DNA from: Ulvibacterium sp965228935
GTDB lineage: Bacteria; Bacteroidota; Bacteroidia; Flavobacteriales; Flavobacteriaceae
Length of the DNA stretch: 64,000 nt
Assembly: GCF_965228935.1 (NCBI RefSeq)
Contig: NZ_OZ245846.1
Coordinates: 1,922,001-1,986,000 of the forward strand
Reading direction: 5' to 3'
Below, in pieces: positions 17,682 to 26,675 of the stretch; position 1 is the first letter of the stretch; the number at the start of each line of letters is the position of its first letter. The notes beneath the pieces were generated by a model. It was not told the DNA's origin, did not search any database, and worked only from the letters and a program-made list of their open reading frames with translations. Position numbers and translations under genes: made by a program.

Positions 17682-18962
17682 TTAAAGGATTTTCTCCATC
17701 TTCGCCCTAATCTCCTCCAAACACAAATTCCCTAGACTACCTTCATGGGTATGTGAAATATCCCGTTTAGGTTTGAAGTTTCCCGATTCAATTTCCTGCC
17801 CCATCTTTTTATAGGCATCTCGAAAAGGCATTCCATCCTGTACCAATTCGTTCAGGGTATCCACGCTAAAGAGGTAATCATATTTGGGATTTTCCAGAAT
17901 ATTGGTATTGACCTTGATTTCCTTTAAGCTAAATGTCAGGATCTCAAGACAGGCCTTTAGATCTTGCAGGGCCGGAACAATAATTTCCTTGACCAATTGC
18001 AGATCCCGATGGTACCCGCTGGGCAAATTATTGATGACCAAAGTGAGCTGATTGGGTATCGCTTGAATTTTATTGCATTTGGCCCGAACCAGTTCAAAAA
18101 CATCCGGATTTTTCTTGTGGGGCATAATACTGCTTCCGGTAGTCAATTCATTGGGAAAAGAAATGAAGTCAAAATTTTGGCTCATGTATAGGCAAATGTC
18201 CATGGCCAGTTTTGACAGGGTAGTGGCAATACTTGCCATACCAAAAGATGTCCCTTTTTCTACTTTTCCCCGACCCATTTGGGCGGCCACTACATTGTAT
18301 TTTAAGGTTTTGAAATCCATCTCCCGAGTAGTGAAGTTTCGATCTATGGGGAACGAACTGCCATAGCCCGCGGCACTGCCCAACGGGTTCTGGTCGGCTG
18401 TTTTATAGGCAGCTTCAATAAAATACAGATCATCGATCAACGTTTCCGCATAGGCCGAAAACCAAAGCCCAAAGGAAGACGGCATCGCAATCTGTAAATG
18501 GGTATAGCCGGGCAACAAAACCTCCTTGTGTTTTTCGGCCAAATCCAGCAAAAGGTCGAATAATGCCTTGGTCTGACTTTTAATCGTAGTAAGCTCATCC
18601 TTCAGATAGAGATGCATAGCGACCAAAACCTGATCGTTTCGCGATCGTGCCGTATGTATTTTTTTTCCGGTATCCCCAAGTTTTTCGGTAAGTAAAAACT
18701 CAATCTTGGAATGCATGTCCTCAAAGGAATCCTCGATGGTAAAGGAACCCTCTCCAATGGTTTTTGCAATGGTATCCAGTTCAGTGACCAATGCTTCCGT
18801 TTCAGTGTCGGTCAACAACCCTATTTTGCCCAACATCTTGGCATGGGCCTTGGAGGCGATGACATCGTATTTGGCCAGTACCAGATCCAATTCCCGATCA
18901 TTACCTACGGTAAATTGATCTATTTTCTTGTCGGTACTAAAGCCTTTGTCCCAGAGTTTCAT
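17682..18962 (-). CDS. argH: Argininosuccinate lyase
   Basis: 426 residues from ATG 18962 (MKLWDKGFSTDKKIDQFTVG); a 13-residue upstream extension is encoded by a TTTGAA-rich leader and is rejected. Cleaves argininosuccinate to arginine and fumarate, the final step of arginine synthesis. The fumarase/aspartase signature GSSIMPHKKNPD is intact, with TARSRNDQV and the HTHEGSLGNL end segment. It is the last gene of the cluster, separated from argE by 82 bases. Confidence 0.96.
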   Translation of the reverse strand: MKLWDKGFSTDKKIDQFTVGNDRELDLVLAKYDVIASKAHAKMLGKIGLLTDTETEALVTELDTIAKTIGEGSFTIEDSFEDMHSKIEFLLTEKLGDTGKKIHTARSRNDQVLVAMHLYLKDELTTIKSQTKALFDLLLDLAEKHKEVLLPGYTHLQIAMPSSFGLWFSAYAETLIDDLYFIEAAYKTADQNPLGSAAGYGSSFPIDRNFTTREMDFKTLKYNVVAAQMGRGKVEKGTSFGMASIATTLSKLAMDICLYMSQNFDFISFPNELTTGSSIMPHKKNPDVFELVRAKCNKIQAIPNQLTLVINNLPSGYHRDLQLVKEIIVPALQDLKACLEILTFSLKEIKVNTNILENPKYDYLFSVDTLNELVQDGMPFRDAYKKMGQEIESGNFKPKRDISHTHEGSLGNLCLEEIRAKMEKIL

Positions 18963-19044
18963 ATTTAAAGTATCAAATTCAAGTTCAAATGTCAAGTTCA
19001 AATAAAGTATTCACGGATTTTGTCTTTAATGCCTGCATTTGAGA
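18963..19044 (-). promoter_or_regulatory. TTTGAA-rich leader upstream of argH
   Basis: Read on the minus strand, several TTTGAA/TTGACA-like words occur directly before the ATG (for example TTGAACTTGAATTTGATAC). A very similar stretch precedes argD. It may be an internal promoter, a leader element or a dispersed repeat. Confidence 0.4.
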
Positions 19045-20112
19045 TTAGTTTTTTAAAAACCCATTTAAAATTTTGATATACAGATCAATTCCCTCCTCAA
19101 TTTCCCTTACATAAATATATTCATCCGCCGAATGGGAACGTGTACTGTCGCCTGGGCCCAATTTCATGGATTGGCAGGTCAATGCCGCTTGATCGGACAA
19201 GGTCGGCGAACCATAGGTCTTCCTACCCAAGGCAATTCCCGACCGTACCAAGGGATGGTTCCCGTCTATTGCCGAGGAATTTAACCGTAACGATCGTGGC
19301 TTGAGTTCACAGGGAGCTTCTTTCATTAAGATATCCGTGATCTCCTGATTGGTATAGGCATCGTTGACCCGGACATCGATGACCAGATCCACATGGCCCG
19401 GAACCACATTATGCTGGTTTCCGGCATTGATCTGGGTTACCGTCATTTTTGTTTCGCCCAGAACGTCGGACACCTTTTTGAACCTATAGTTTTTAAACCA
19501 TTCCAGCACCGGGATGGAATTGTAAATTGAATTGTTGTCATTTGGATGGGCGGCATGCGACGGGGTTCCTTGGATGGATGCATCAAAAACTACCAGACCT
19601 TTTTCGGCAATGGCCAGATTCATTAGGGTGGGTTCCCCAACAATGGCTACATCAATTTTGGGAAGATTGGGAAGTAATCCCCGTAAACTGTTTTGTCCCG
19701 CATTTTCTTCCTCCGCCGAGGCGACCATCAAAAGATTATGGGATAGTCCTTCCACCGCATAAAAGTTCGCAAAAGTCGCTAAGAGCGATACCAATGCCCC
19801 TCCCGCATCATTGCTGCCCAGCCCATACAGTTTTTCATTTTCTACATGTGCATGGAACGGATCCCTGGTATATGCGGAATTTGGTTTTACGGTATCATGA
19901 TGGGAATTTAATAGTAGGGTAGGCTTTGAGTCGTCCCAGTATTTATTCTTGGCATAGAGGTTATTGTTTTCGCGTTCAAAAGAAATATCATAGAAAGCAA
20001 ACCAGGCCTCCAAAGCGGAAGCCGTGCCCTCCTCTTCTCCTGAAAAAGATGGAATGGAGATTAATTCCATTAATAGGGCTATTGCTTTTTCGGTAAGTTT
20101 TGCTCTTTCCAT
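19045..20112 (-). CDS. argE: N-acyl-ornithine deacylase (M20 family)
   Basis: 355 residues, M20 metallopeptidase fold. It removes the acyl group from N-acyl-ornithine or N-acyl-citrulline. Metal-site motifs are NSHHDTVKPN, GLGSNDAGGALV and SAEEENAG (catalytic Glu-Glu), with a second-domain region in between. In Bacteroidota with the carbamoyltransferase seen here, the deacylase normally acts on the acyl-citrulline. The acyl group may be succinyl, as in Bacteroides, or acetyl. Two bases separate it from argB. Confidence 0.92.
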   Translation of the reverse strand: MERAKLTEKAIALLMELISIPSFSGEEEGTASALEAWFAFYDISFERENNNLYAKNKYWDDSKPTLLLNSHHDTVKPNSAYTRDPFHAHVENEKLYGLGSNDAGGALVSLLATFANFYAVEGLSHNLLMVASAEEENAGQNSLRGLLPNLPKIDVAIVGEPTLMNLAIAEKGLVVFDASIQGTPSHAAHPNDNNSIYNSIPVLEWFKNYRFKKVSDVLGETKMTVTQINAGNQHNVVPGHVDLVIDVRVNDAYTNQEITDILMKEAPCELKPRSLRLNSSAIDGNHPLVRSGIALGRKTYGSPTLSDQAALTCQSMKLGPGDSTRSHSADEYIYVREIEEGIDLYIKILNGFLKN

Positions 20113-20114
20113 TT

Positions 20115-20894
20115 TTAGAGGGTTAAAGTAGTGTAAAGATCGGGTTCCGAATGGATCATTGAAATATCACCAATACAGACTTTATGAACATTCTTTTGAA
20201 GTGCGTGAAAACAATTCTCCAGTTTCGGCAACATACCCTCGGAAATAACACCATTTTCCCGTAACTCCTTATAGGTTTTGGAATCGATGTTCTTGATAAC
20301 CGAATTGTCATCAGTTATATCCGACAGTACCCCCTTCTTTTCAAAACAATAGTAGAGGGTAGTCTCATAGCTATGGCCCATACCTATAGCAATTTCTGAG
20401 GCAATGGTGTCGGCATTGGTGTTTAGCAGTTGTCCCTCACCATTATGGGTGAGCGCGCAGAAAACGGGAACAAATCCTGAGTGTAACAAATCTGAGATCG
20501 ATGTAGCATTTACGCTGTCAACATCCCCCGCAAAACCATAATCGATTTCCTTTACGGGTCTTTTATGCGCCCGGACAGTATCGGCGTCCGCACCACTCAA
20601 TCCAATGGCATTGCAGGCCAGTGCCTGAAGCTGTGCCACAATAGTTTTATTGGCAAGACCCCCATATACCATGGTAACGACCTCCAGACTTTCCGCATCC
20701 GTGATTCTCCTGCCTCCTTCCATTTTTGGGGTTATCCCCATTTTTTTCAAGACCTGGGTCGCTTTCTTGCCCCCTCCATGAACCAAGATTTTAAGGCCTT
20801 CCATTTTGGCGAATACGTTTAGAAAACTCGAAAGTTCTTCCTTGTTTTCTATGACATTTCCCCCAATTTTCACGACCGCCAGTTTGGATTTCAT
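20115..20894 (-). CDS. argB: N-acylglutamate kinase
   Basis: 259 residues of the amino-acid kinase fold. It phosphorylates the gamma-carboxylate of N-acetyl- or N-succinylglutamate. Seen are VVKIGGNVIENKEE at the N-terminus, the LVHGGGKKATQVLKKMG glycine loop, the GLSGADADTV segment and a C-terminal ENCFHAL helix. It lies between SDR and argE with 15- and 2-base gaps. Feedback regulation by arginine is common in the family but cannot be read here. Confidence 0.93.
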   Translation of the reverse strand: MKSKLAVVKIGGNVIENKEELSSFLNVFAKMEGLKILVHGGGKKATQVLKKMGITPKMEGGRRITDAESLEVVTMVYGGLANKTIVAQLQALACNAIGLSGADADTVRAHKRPVKEIDYGFAGDVDSVNATSISDLLHSGFVPVFCALTHNGEGQLLNTNADTIASEIAIGMGHSYETTLYYCFEKKGVLSDITDDNSVIKNIDSKTYKELRENGVISEGMLPKLENCFHALQKNVHKVCIGDISMIHSEPDLYTTLTL

Positions 20895-20909
20895 ATGCTC
20901 CGATTCAAG

Positions 20910-21659
20910 TTACGCGTTTAAAATTCCCCCGTCAATGGTCATGGCGCTACCTGTAATCCAGGAAGAATCCTCGGAAACCAGGAAAAGGGCCAATTTTGAA
21001 ATATCCTCCGGCGTACCCAATCGATTCAAAAGGGTGGTCTTTCCGGCATTTTCCACCGCGGTTTCAGGGTCTTCAAAAGCCTTGGCTGAATTCCATAACA
21101 ACGGGGTATCTACTGGTCCGGGACAAATGGCATTAACCCTAATTTTAGGCCCATATTCAACGGCCATTTGTTTCATTAAGGCCAAGGACGCGGCTTTTGA
21201 GGCACAATAGGCCGGATGGTTGGGAAAACTTTTGAAGGCCGCAATAGAGGAATTGATTAAAATATTGCCTTCCCCTTCCAGCAAATGGGGAATGGCGTAT
21301 TTGGACAGGTAAAAAATTGCGCTAAGATTGGTGTCCAATGTTTTTTGCCATTCTGCCAAATCCAGTTGTACCACATTGCCCAAGCCCAGAATTCCCGCAT
21401 TGATGGAAAGCACATCCAACTTTCCAAAATTTTCAATAGCGGCCTGAACCAATTTTTCATTATAGGGAGCCTCACTTACGTCACCGGGGATAAAAATAGC
21501 TTCCTTGAGGGCTGTAGCCAATGCATTTCCCCTTTCCGTATTCCGCCCCGAAAGAACAAGTTTTGCCCCTTCTTCTGAAAAGACCTCCGCAATGGATTTC
21601 CCCATTCCGCTGGTGGCCCCGGTAACGATACAAACTTTATCCTTTAGTTTTTGTGACAT
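20910..21659 (-). CDS. Short-chain dehydrogenase/reductase embedded in the arginine cluster
   Basis: 249 residues, classical SDR: TGATSGMGKS cofactor loop, NAGILG, catalytic Ser in INSSIAA and YCASK (Tyr, Lys), then CPGPVDTP and the closing TGSAMTIDGG. NAD(P)-dependent oxidation or reduction of an unknown carbonyl. It sits between argF' and argB with only 5- and 15-base gaps, so it is certainly co-transcribed, yet no step of arginine or proline synthesis needs it. Possibly recruited passenger or an unrecognised side reaction. Confidence 0.9.
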   Translation of the reverse strand: MSQKLKDKVCIVTGATSGMGKSIAEVFSEEGAKLVLSGRNTERGNALATALKEAIFIPGDVSEAPYNEKLVQAAIENFGKLDVLSINAGILGLGNVVQLDLAEWQKTLDTNLSAIFYLSKYAIPHLLEGEGNILINSSIAAFKSFPNHPAYCASKAASLALMKQMAVEYGPKIRVNAICPGPVDTPLLWNSAKAFEDPETAVENAGKTTLLNRLGTPEDISKLALFLVSEDSSWITGSAMTIDGGILNA

Positions 21660-21664
21660 ATTGT

Positions 21665-22609
21665 TTATTCCTTAATTTCTTCCAGAATCTTTTTCAAAAC
21701 AATTTGCGCGGAATAAGTTCTGTTATCGGCCTGTTCTACTACCAAGGATTGGTCACTGTCCAGGACCGCATCTTCCACTACCACATTCCTACGCACGGGA
21801 AGGCAATGCATAAATTTTGCCCTACCTAGTCTCTCCTGGGTAATCATCCAATCCGGATCTTGATGTAAAACCTGTCCATATTTGGAATAACTGCTCCAAT
21901 TCTTTACATATACAAAATCCGCATCTTCCAAAGCTTTGTTTTGATCGTATTCTATTTGGACGCCCTCAGTAATTGCCGGATTTAATTCATAACCTTTGGG
22001 ATGCGTTATGATAAATTCCGCTTGTTGTTGTCGCATCATTTCTACAAAGGAATTGGCCACTGCATGGGGTAGGGCCTTGGGATGTGGCGCCCAGGATAGT
22101 ACCACCTTGGGTTTAGCTTTCTCATTGTGTTCGGCCAAGGTAATGGCATCTGCCAGAGCCTGTAAAGGGTGCCCTGTGGAACTTTCCATATTTAGTATAG
22201 GAACGGAGGCATAGGTCGCAAACCCGTTCAAAACCAATTCCGCCTCATCCTTATCCTTGTCCTTCAGACCTGCGAAAGCCCTAATGGCAATAACATCACA
22301 GTATTGGGATACGACTTGGGCCGCTTCCTTGATGTGTTCGGAAGTGCCTTGATCCATAATCGTACCATCCTGGTATTCCAGTGCCCACCCTTCCTTGCCA
22401 AAATTCATGACCATTACATCCATCCCTAAATTCGAAGCCGCTTTTTGTGTGCTCAGCCGTGTCCTAAGACTATTATTGAAAAACAACAGTCCAATGGTCT
22501 TGTTTTTACCCAAATCCTTTGATCCTAACGGATTTTTTTTCAAAGCCCTTGCTTCGGACACTAAATCGGAAAGGGAATCGATTTTGGTTATGGAAAGGAA
22601 ATGCTTCAT
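21665..22609 (-). CDS. argF': N-acyl-L-ornithine carbamoyltransferase (succinyl/acetyl type)
   Basis: 314 residues. Transfers carbamoyl from carbamoyl phosphate to N-acylated ornithine, replacing classical ornithine carbamoyltransferase. Carbamoyl-phosphate motif FFNNSLRTRLSTQ (43-55), then WALEYQDGTIMDQGTSEHIK, ATWAPHP-like SWAPHPKALPHAV and HCLPVRRN. Residue 90 is Ser. By my recollection this position is Pro in the Bacteroides fragilis succinylornithine enzyme and Glu in the Xanthomonas acetylornithine enzyme, and small residues there favour succinyl substrates. It overlaps proB by 4 bases (ATGA). Confidence 0.92.
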   Translation of the reverse strand: MKHFLSITKIDSLSDLVSEARALKKNPLGSKDLGKNKTIGLLFFNNSLRTRLSTQKAASNLGMDVMVMNFGKEGWALEYQDGTIMDQGTSEHIKEAAQVVSQYCDVIAIRAFAGLKDKDKDEAELVLNGFATYASVPILNMESSTGHPLQALADAITLAEHNEKAKPKVVLSWAPHPKALPHAVANSFVEMMRQQQAEFIITHPKGYELNPAITEGVQIEYDQNKALEDADFVYVKNWSSYSKYGQVLHQDPDWMITQERLGRAKFMHCLPVRRNVVVEDAVLDSDQSLVVEQADNRTYSAQIVLKKILEEIKE

Positions 22610-23370
22610 TGTTTAATTTTGGTAAAGTTTCCGATTCCTTTAAGGGAATCCGTTATAAAATTGTCCTTTAATCCGTTTACGATCCAAGTCTCGATACCCG
22701 AATTCTGCGCAATAGTGGCCGCTTCTATTTTTGAATGCATCCCCCCGGTACCGTGTGTTGATTTTAATGTGCTGATTTCCTGTTTTAAAGTACCGATCCC
22801 GGATACGGAAGATATAGTCTCCGGCATATCATTTTCCAAGGAGATTTTGGTATAGATGCCATCGGTATTGGTAGCGATAATAAGCAGGTCTACCTGAAGC
22901 AATGCCGCTGTTAAGGCAGCCAATTTATCATTATCGCCAAATTGGATTTCATCTGCGGCTACGGTATCATTTTCATTGATTATAGGAATAAAGTTATTGG
23001 AGACCAACACGTTTATGGTGTTTTTGATATTGGCCTTGGCATCCGGGTTTTCAAAGTCCGAATACGATAACAGACATTGGGAAGTGAATAATCCCAACTC
23101 CCTAAAATTTTCCTGAAAGATTCGCATCAGGTGGGGTTGCCCTATCGCCGCCAAAGCCTGTTTTACATTGATTTCCGCTCCATTGTGCTCCAATTTCACA
23201 AATTGTTTGGCCGCAGCAATAGCCCCCGAACTCACGATGATAAATTCATAATCGCCCTGTAAGGATGCTATTTGCCTCCCGATGTCCTCAACCTTTCCGC
23301 GGGAAATCTGATTGGTTTCCTTGGTCAAGGTATTGGTTCCTATTTTTAATAGGATTCGCTTTTTGCCCAT
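22606..23370 (-). CDS. proB: Glutamate 5-kinase, short form
   Basis: 254 residues, amino-acid kinase domain only; the C-terminal PUA domain of the longer enterobacterial enzyme is absent, as is usual in Bacteroidota. It makes gamma-glutamyl phosphate for proline synthesis. Motifs: LLKIGTNTLT at the start, IVSSGAIAAAKQ, IINENDTVAADEIQFGDND (substrate and metal residues) and GTGGMHSKIEAA. Translationally coupled to argF' by a 4-base overlap and preceded by proA at 15 bases. Confidence 0.94.
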   Translation of the reverse strand: MGKKRILLKIGTNTLTKETNQISRGKVEDIGRQIASLQGDYEFIIVSSGAIAAAKQFVKLEHNGAEINVKQALAAIGQPHLMRIFQENFRELGLFTSQCLLSYSDFENPDAKANIKNTINVLVSNNFIPIINENDTVAADEIQFGDNDKLAALTAALLQVDLLIIATNTDGIYTKISLENDMPETISSVSGIGTLKQEISTLKSTHGTGGMHSKIEAATIAQNSGIETWIVNGLKDNFITDSLKGIGNFTKIKQ

Positions 23371-23385
23371 AGTCTTCTTTTTACA

Positions 23386-24582
23386 CTATCGTATTTGTCC
23401 GTTGCCTCGTACGTACCATTTGTTGGACACAAGGTGCTGTAAGCCGATCGGGCCTCTTTGATGTAATTTGTCCGTGCTAATGGCGAGCTCGCCTCCCAAT
23501 CCAAACTGTCCCCCATCCGTAAAACGGGTAGAAGCATTGTGATAGACCGCCGCGGAATCCACACTGTTCATAAAGATTTCGGCCGCTTCATCATTTTGGG
23601 TGATAATGGAAGCGGAATGTCGACCGCTATAACGATTTATCTTAATGATTCCTTCTTCAAGATGCTGTACTTCCCCCAAGACTATTTTGTAGTCAAGAAA
23701 CTCCTCATGCCAGATAGATTCGTTCTCAATTTTGGAAACCCCTTCAAATTGGGCAAGTTGATTATCACCCAGGATTTCCACATCACTTTTCCTTAAGGCA
23801 GCGAGCAATCGCTTTGTAAATGCTTCCTTGTTGGGAAGTTCGGCGTTGATCAGAACTTTGTCCAAGGCATTGCATGCGGATATTTTTGTGGTCTTGGCAT
23901 TGATAATAATGTCCATAGCCATATCCAGATCTGCATCTTTGTGTATGTATACAAAATTATTGCCCCTACCACTTACGATTACTGGACAGGTGGCATGTTG
24001 TTTTACGAATGCGATTAATCTTTCACCTCCCCGGGGAACGATCAAATCCACGTTTTGGGTGGGATTTTCCAAAAAGGCCTGCGTCTGGGTTCGGTTAAAC
24101 TGCAAATATTCTACCCAATTGGTGTCGGCACCGTTTTGTTTTAGTGCTTTGTGCCATAAATCTACCAATACCAAGTTACTGTTCAGGGATTCCTTACCTC
24201 CCTTTAATAAAATCCGATTTCCGGATTTAAAGGCAATTCCCGCTGCTTCGATAGTGACATCGGGACGAGACTCATAAATAATAAGAACAGTCCCAAAAGG
24301 TGCCGTTTTATTGCTCACCTCCATCCCGTTTTCATGAGTAAAACGGTACCGCTCAATACCTAGAGGGTCGTCGGATTCCTCCAGTTGCTTTAAGGATAAC
24401 AGCATTTCCCCTATTTTGGCATCATTTACCTTTAACCGATCGCGCATGGCGATATCCCCATCGGCAAAACTGGTCATATCCTTTGCATTGGCCGTAAGGA
24501 GGGTTTCACTTTCTTGCTTTAGTAAATCGGCCATAGTCGCCAAAACGGCGTTTCGTTTTTCAATATCCAAAATTAAACTCAT
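23386..24582 (-). CDS. proA: Gamma-glutamyl phosphate reductase
   Basis: 398 residues, aldehyde-dehydrogenase superfamily. Reduces glutamyl 5-phosphate to glutamate semialdehyde with NADPH. The catalytic Cys is in TTKISACNALDKVL; IYESRPDVTIEAAGIAFKSGN and LIVPRGGERLI are characteristic, and the C-terminal FGLGGELAISTDKLHQRGPIG segment is typical. It overlaps argD by 4 bases (ATGA). Confidence 0.95.
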   Translation of the reverse strand: MSLILDIEKRNAVLATMADLLKQESETLLTANAKDMTSFADGDIAMRDRLKVNDAKIGEMLLSLKQLEESDDPLGIERYRFTHENGMEVSNKTAPFGTVLIIYESRPDVTIEAAGIAFKSGNRILLKGGKESLNSNLVLVDLWHKALKQNGADTNWVEYLQFNRTQTQAFLENPTQNVDLIVPRGGERLIAFVKQHATCPVIVSGRGNNFVYIHKDADLDMAMDIIINAKTTKISACNALDKVLINAELPNKEAFTKRLLAALRKSDVEILGDNQLAQFEGVSKIENESIWHEEFLDYKIVLGEVQHLEEGIIKINRYSGRHSASIITQNDEAAEIFMNSVDSAAVYHNASTRFTDGGQFGLGGELAISTDKLHQRGPIGLQHLVSNKWYVRGNGQIR

Positions 24583-25706
24583 ACCAATTCTGCTTTTAAG
24601 GCTTCGAAGAAAACATCCAAATGTTCTCGGGTTATGTTAAGGGCGGGCAGGAACCGAAGCACATGTTTATCCTTTGCCCCTCCCGTAAACATATGTTGAT
24701 TAAAGATTAATCGCTTTCTAAGGTCGGCCACTTCAAAATCAAATTCGAGGCCCAACATAAGTCCTTGGCCCTTTACCCGTTTTACCTGGGGTATGGTCTT
24801 GGCTTTTTCAGTAAAATACTTCCCCATAGCGGTCGCATTTTCCAACAAATCCTTATTTTCCAAAACCTCTAGGACGGCCAAGGTTGCCACACAGGCCAAG
24901 TGGTTGCCTCCAAAGGTGGTACCCAGCATTCCGTAGGATGCCTTTATGCTTTCATGGATCAATACACCGGCTACCGGAAACCCGTTGCCCATGCCTTTGG
25001 CTATACTTATGATATCAGGTTGAATACCATGATGTTGAAATGCGAAGAATTTTCCACTCCGTCCAAAACCGGATTGCACTTCATCGGCAATTAACAGTAC
25101 CCCATGTTCCTTACAAAGCTGTGCCATAGTCTGATAAAACCGGGTCGAAGGTTCATCCAATCCCCCGACCCCTTGGATGGCCTCAAGGATTACGGCACAT
25201 ACATCGCCTTTTTCGATTTCCTTTTTAAAAGCCTCTATATCCTCGAAAGATAAAAAAGTTACTTTCTGTTGTTGATTTATCGGGGCATTGATTTTGGGAT
25301 TGTCCGTGGCCGCTACCGCTGCGGAAGTCCGGCCATGAAAGCTATTGGCAAAGGCGATGACCCTGGATTTTCCAGTTTGAAAGGAGGCCATTTTCAATGC
25401 ATTTTCATTGGCCTCGGCACCCGAGTTGCACATGAACAGATTATAATCCGGGCAGCCTGAAAGCTGTCCTAGTTTTTTGGCCAATTCCTCCTGTAAGGGA
25501 TTTTTGATAGAGTTGCTATAAAACCCGATTTGATCCAACTGGTCTTTAAGCCGCTTTGTATAATGCGGATGCGAATGCCCAATGGAAATGACGGCATGCC
25601 CTCCATAAAAATCCAAATACTCCTGACCTTTGTCATCCGTTACCACAATTCCCTTGGCAGAAACGGGGGTGACATTATACAACGGATATACGTCGAATAA
25701 TTTCAT
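24579..25706 (-). CDS. argD: N-acyl-ornithine aminotransferase (class III, PLP)
   Basis: 375 residues. Transfers an amino group from glutamate to N-acyl-glutamate semialdehyde. It contains the class III signature around LIADEVQSGFGRSGKFFAF and the PLP lysine in IISIAKGMGNGFPVAG, with FMCNSGAEANENALK at the cofactor phosphate site. Position between proC and proA leaves open a dual role with ornithine, but the length and gene order fit ArgD. A 116-base leader precedes it. Confidence 0.92.
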   Translation of the reverse strand: MKLFDVYPLYNVTPVSAKGIVVTDDKGQEYLDFYGGHAVISIGHSHPHYTKRLKDQLDQIGFYSNSIKNPLQEELAKKLGQLSGCPDYNLFMCNSGAEANENALKMASFQTGKSRVIAFANSFHGRTSAAVAATDNPKINAPINQQQKVTFLSFEDIEAFKKEIEKGDVCAVILEAIQGVGGLDEPSTRFYQTMAQLCKEHGVLLIADEVQSGFGRSGKFFAFQHHGIQPDIISIAKGMGNGFPVAGVLIHESIKASYGMLGTTFGGNHLACVATLAVLEVLENKDLLENATAMGKYFTEKAKTIPQVKRVKGQGLMLGLEFDFEVADLRKRLIFNQHMFTGGAKDKHVLRFLPALNITREHLDVFFEALKAELV

Positions 25707-25822
25707 AGTATAAAGTTCAAATTCAAACTCAAATTTAGAATCATAATAACCTGATTAAGAATGCCTTTGTCTTTGAGTTTGCTATTTGTGTTTTTTAGTT
25801 TACGTGTTTCAGGCTTTGTACT
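25707..25822 (-). promoter_or_regulatory. TTTGAA-rich leader upstream of argD
   Basis: Directly before the argD ATG, read on the minus strand, lies TTTGAGTTTGAATTTGAAC. This closely matches the leader before argH at 18963-19044. Both also contain AAAGACAAA and GGCATT words further upstream. The 116-base gap is the longest inside the cluster, so an internal promoter is possible. Confidence 0.4.
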
Positions 25823-26623
25823 TTAAAGTTGCCCTTCCTTAATCCTGCTTATTTTTTCATAAGAGGCCACAATGCCTTGTATCAAAGAGGAACTCAATCC
25901 TTGATGCTCCATTTCATTGAGGCCTTGTATGGTACATCCCTTGGGAGTGGTTACCTTGTCTATCTCCGCTTCCGGATGACTCCCGGACGCAATTAATAAA
26001 CTTGAGGCCCCATTACAGGTATGCATGGCTAGCTCCTGTGCTTCCTTAGCATCAAAACCCAATTGGATGGCCCCTTGGGTCGTTGCCCTGATCAAACGCA
26101 TCCAAAAAGCGATGCCACTGGCACAGATTACCGTTGCGGCCTGCATCTGTTTTTCAGGAATCTCCATGGTATGCCCCATTCGGTTAAAAATGGCCTTGGC
26201 CAAATCGATCCGTTTTTGTCCCATGTCATTACTACAGACACAAGTCATGGATTGGCCCACGGAAATAGCCGTATTGGGCATGCTACGAATGATATATTTA
26301 TCTTCCCCGATAATGCCCTCCATTTGGGCAATACTAAAACCTGTTATTGTGGATATGACCACATGATTTTCGGTCAAAAGATCTTTAATATCCTTTAAAA
26401 TTCTCTCCAATTGGCTCGGCTGTACCGCCAAGATCAGCACATCCGAATTTTTAACGGCCTCACGATTATCGGTCGTTATGGTTACGTTCCCATACTTTTC
26501 ATAATCCTTGATTTCCGCAGTATTCCGTTTGGTAAGATACATGGTGGTGGCACCGTTGGTGTTTAGTACACCCTTGGCGATGGACAGTCCCAAATTTCCA
26601 GCTCCTATTATGGCTATTTTCAT
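25823..26623 (-). CDS. proC: Pyrroline-5-carboxylate reductase
   Basis: 266 residues. Reduces pyrroline-5-carboxylate to proline. N-terminal Rossmann motif IAIIGAGNLGLSIAKG, then ILAVQPSQL and RSMPNTAISVGQSMT, and the C-terminal family segment VTTPKGCTIQGLNEMEHQG with conserved TPxGxT. It is 52 bases after argC and shows that proline genes are interleaved with arginine genes in this cluster. Confidence 0.95.
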   Translation of the reverse strand: MKIAIIGAGNLGLSIAKGVLNTNGATTMYLTKRNTAEIKDYEKYGNVTITTDNREAVKNSDVLILAVQPSQLERILKDIKDLLTENHVVISTITGFSIAQMEGIIGEDKYIIRSMPNTAISVGQSMTCVCSNDMGQKRIDLAKAIFNRMGHTMEIPEKQMQAATVICASGIAFWMRLIRATTQGAIQLGFDAKEAQELAMHTCNGASSLLIASGSHPEAEIDKVTTPKGCTIQGLNEMEHQGLSSSLIQGIVASYEKISRIKEGQL

Positions 26624-26675
26624 GCTTTTGAAATTTATTCGTTTAGTATTGGTTTATGCTCATCGAGAATTGGAA

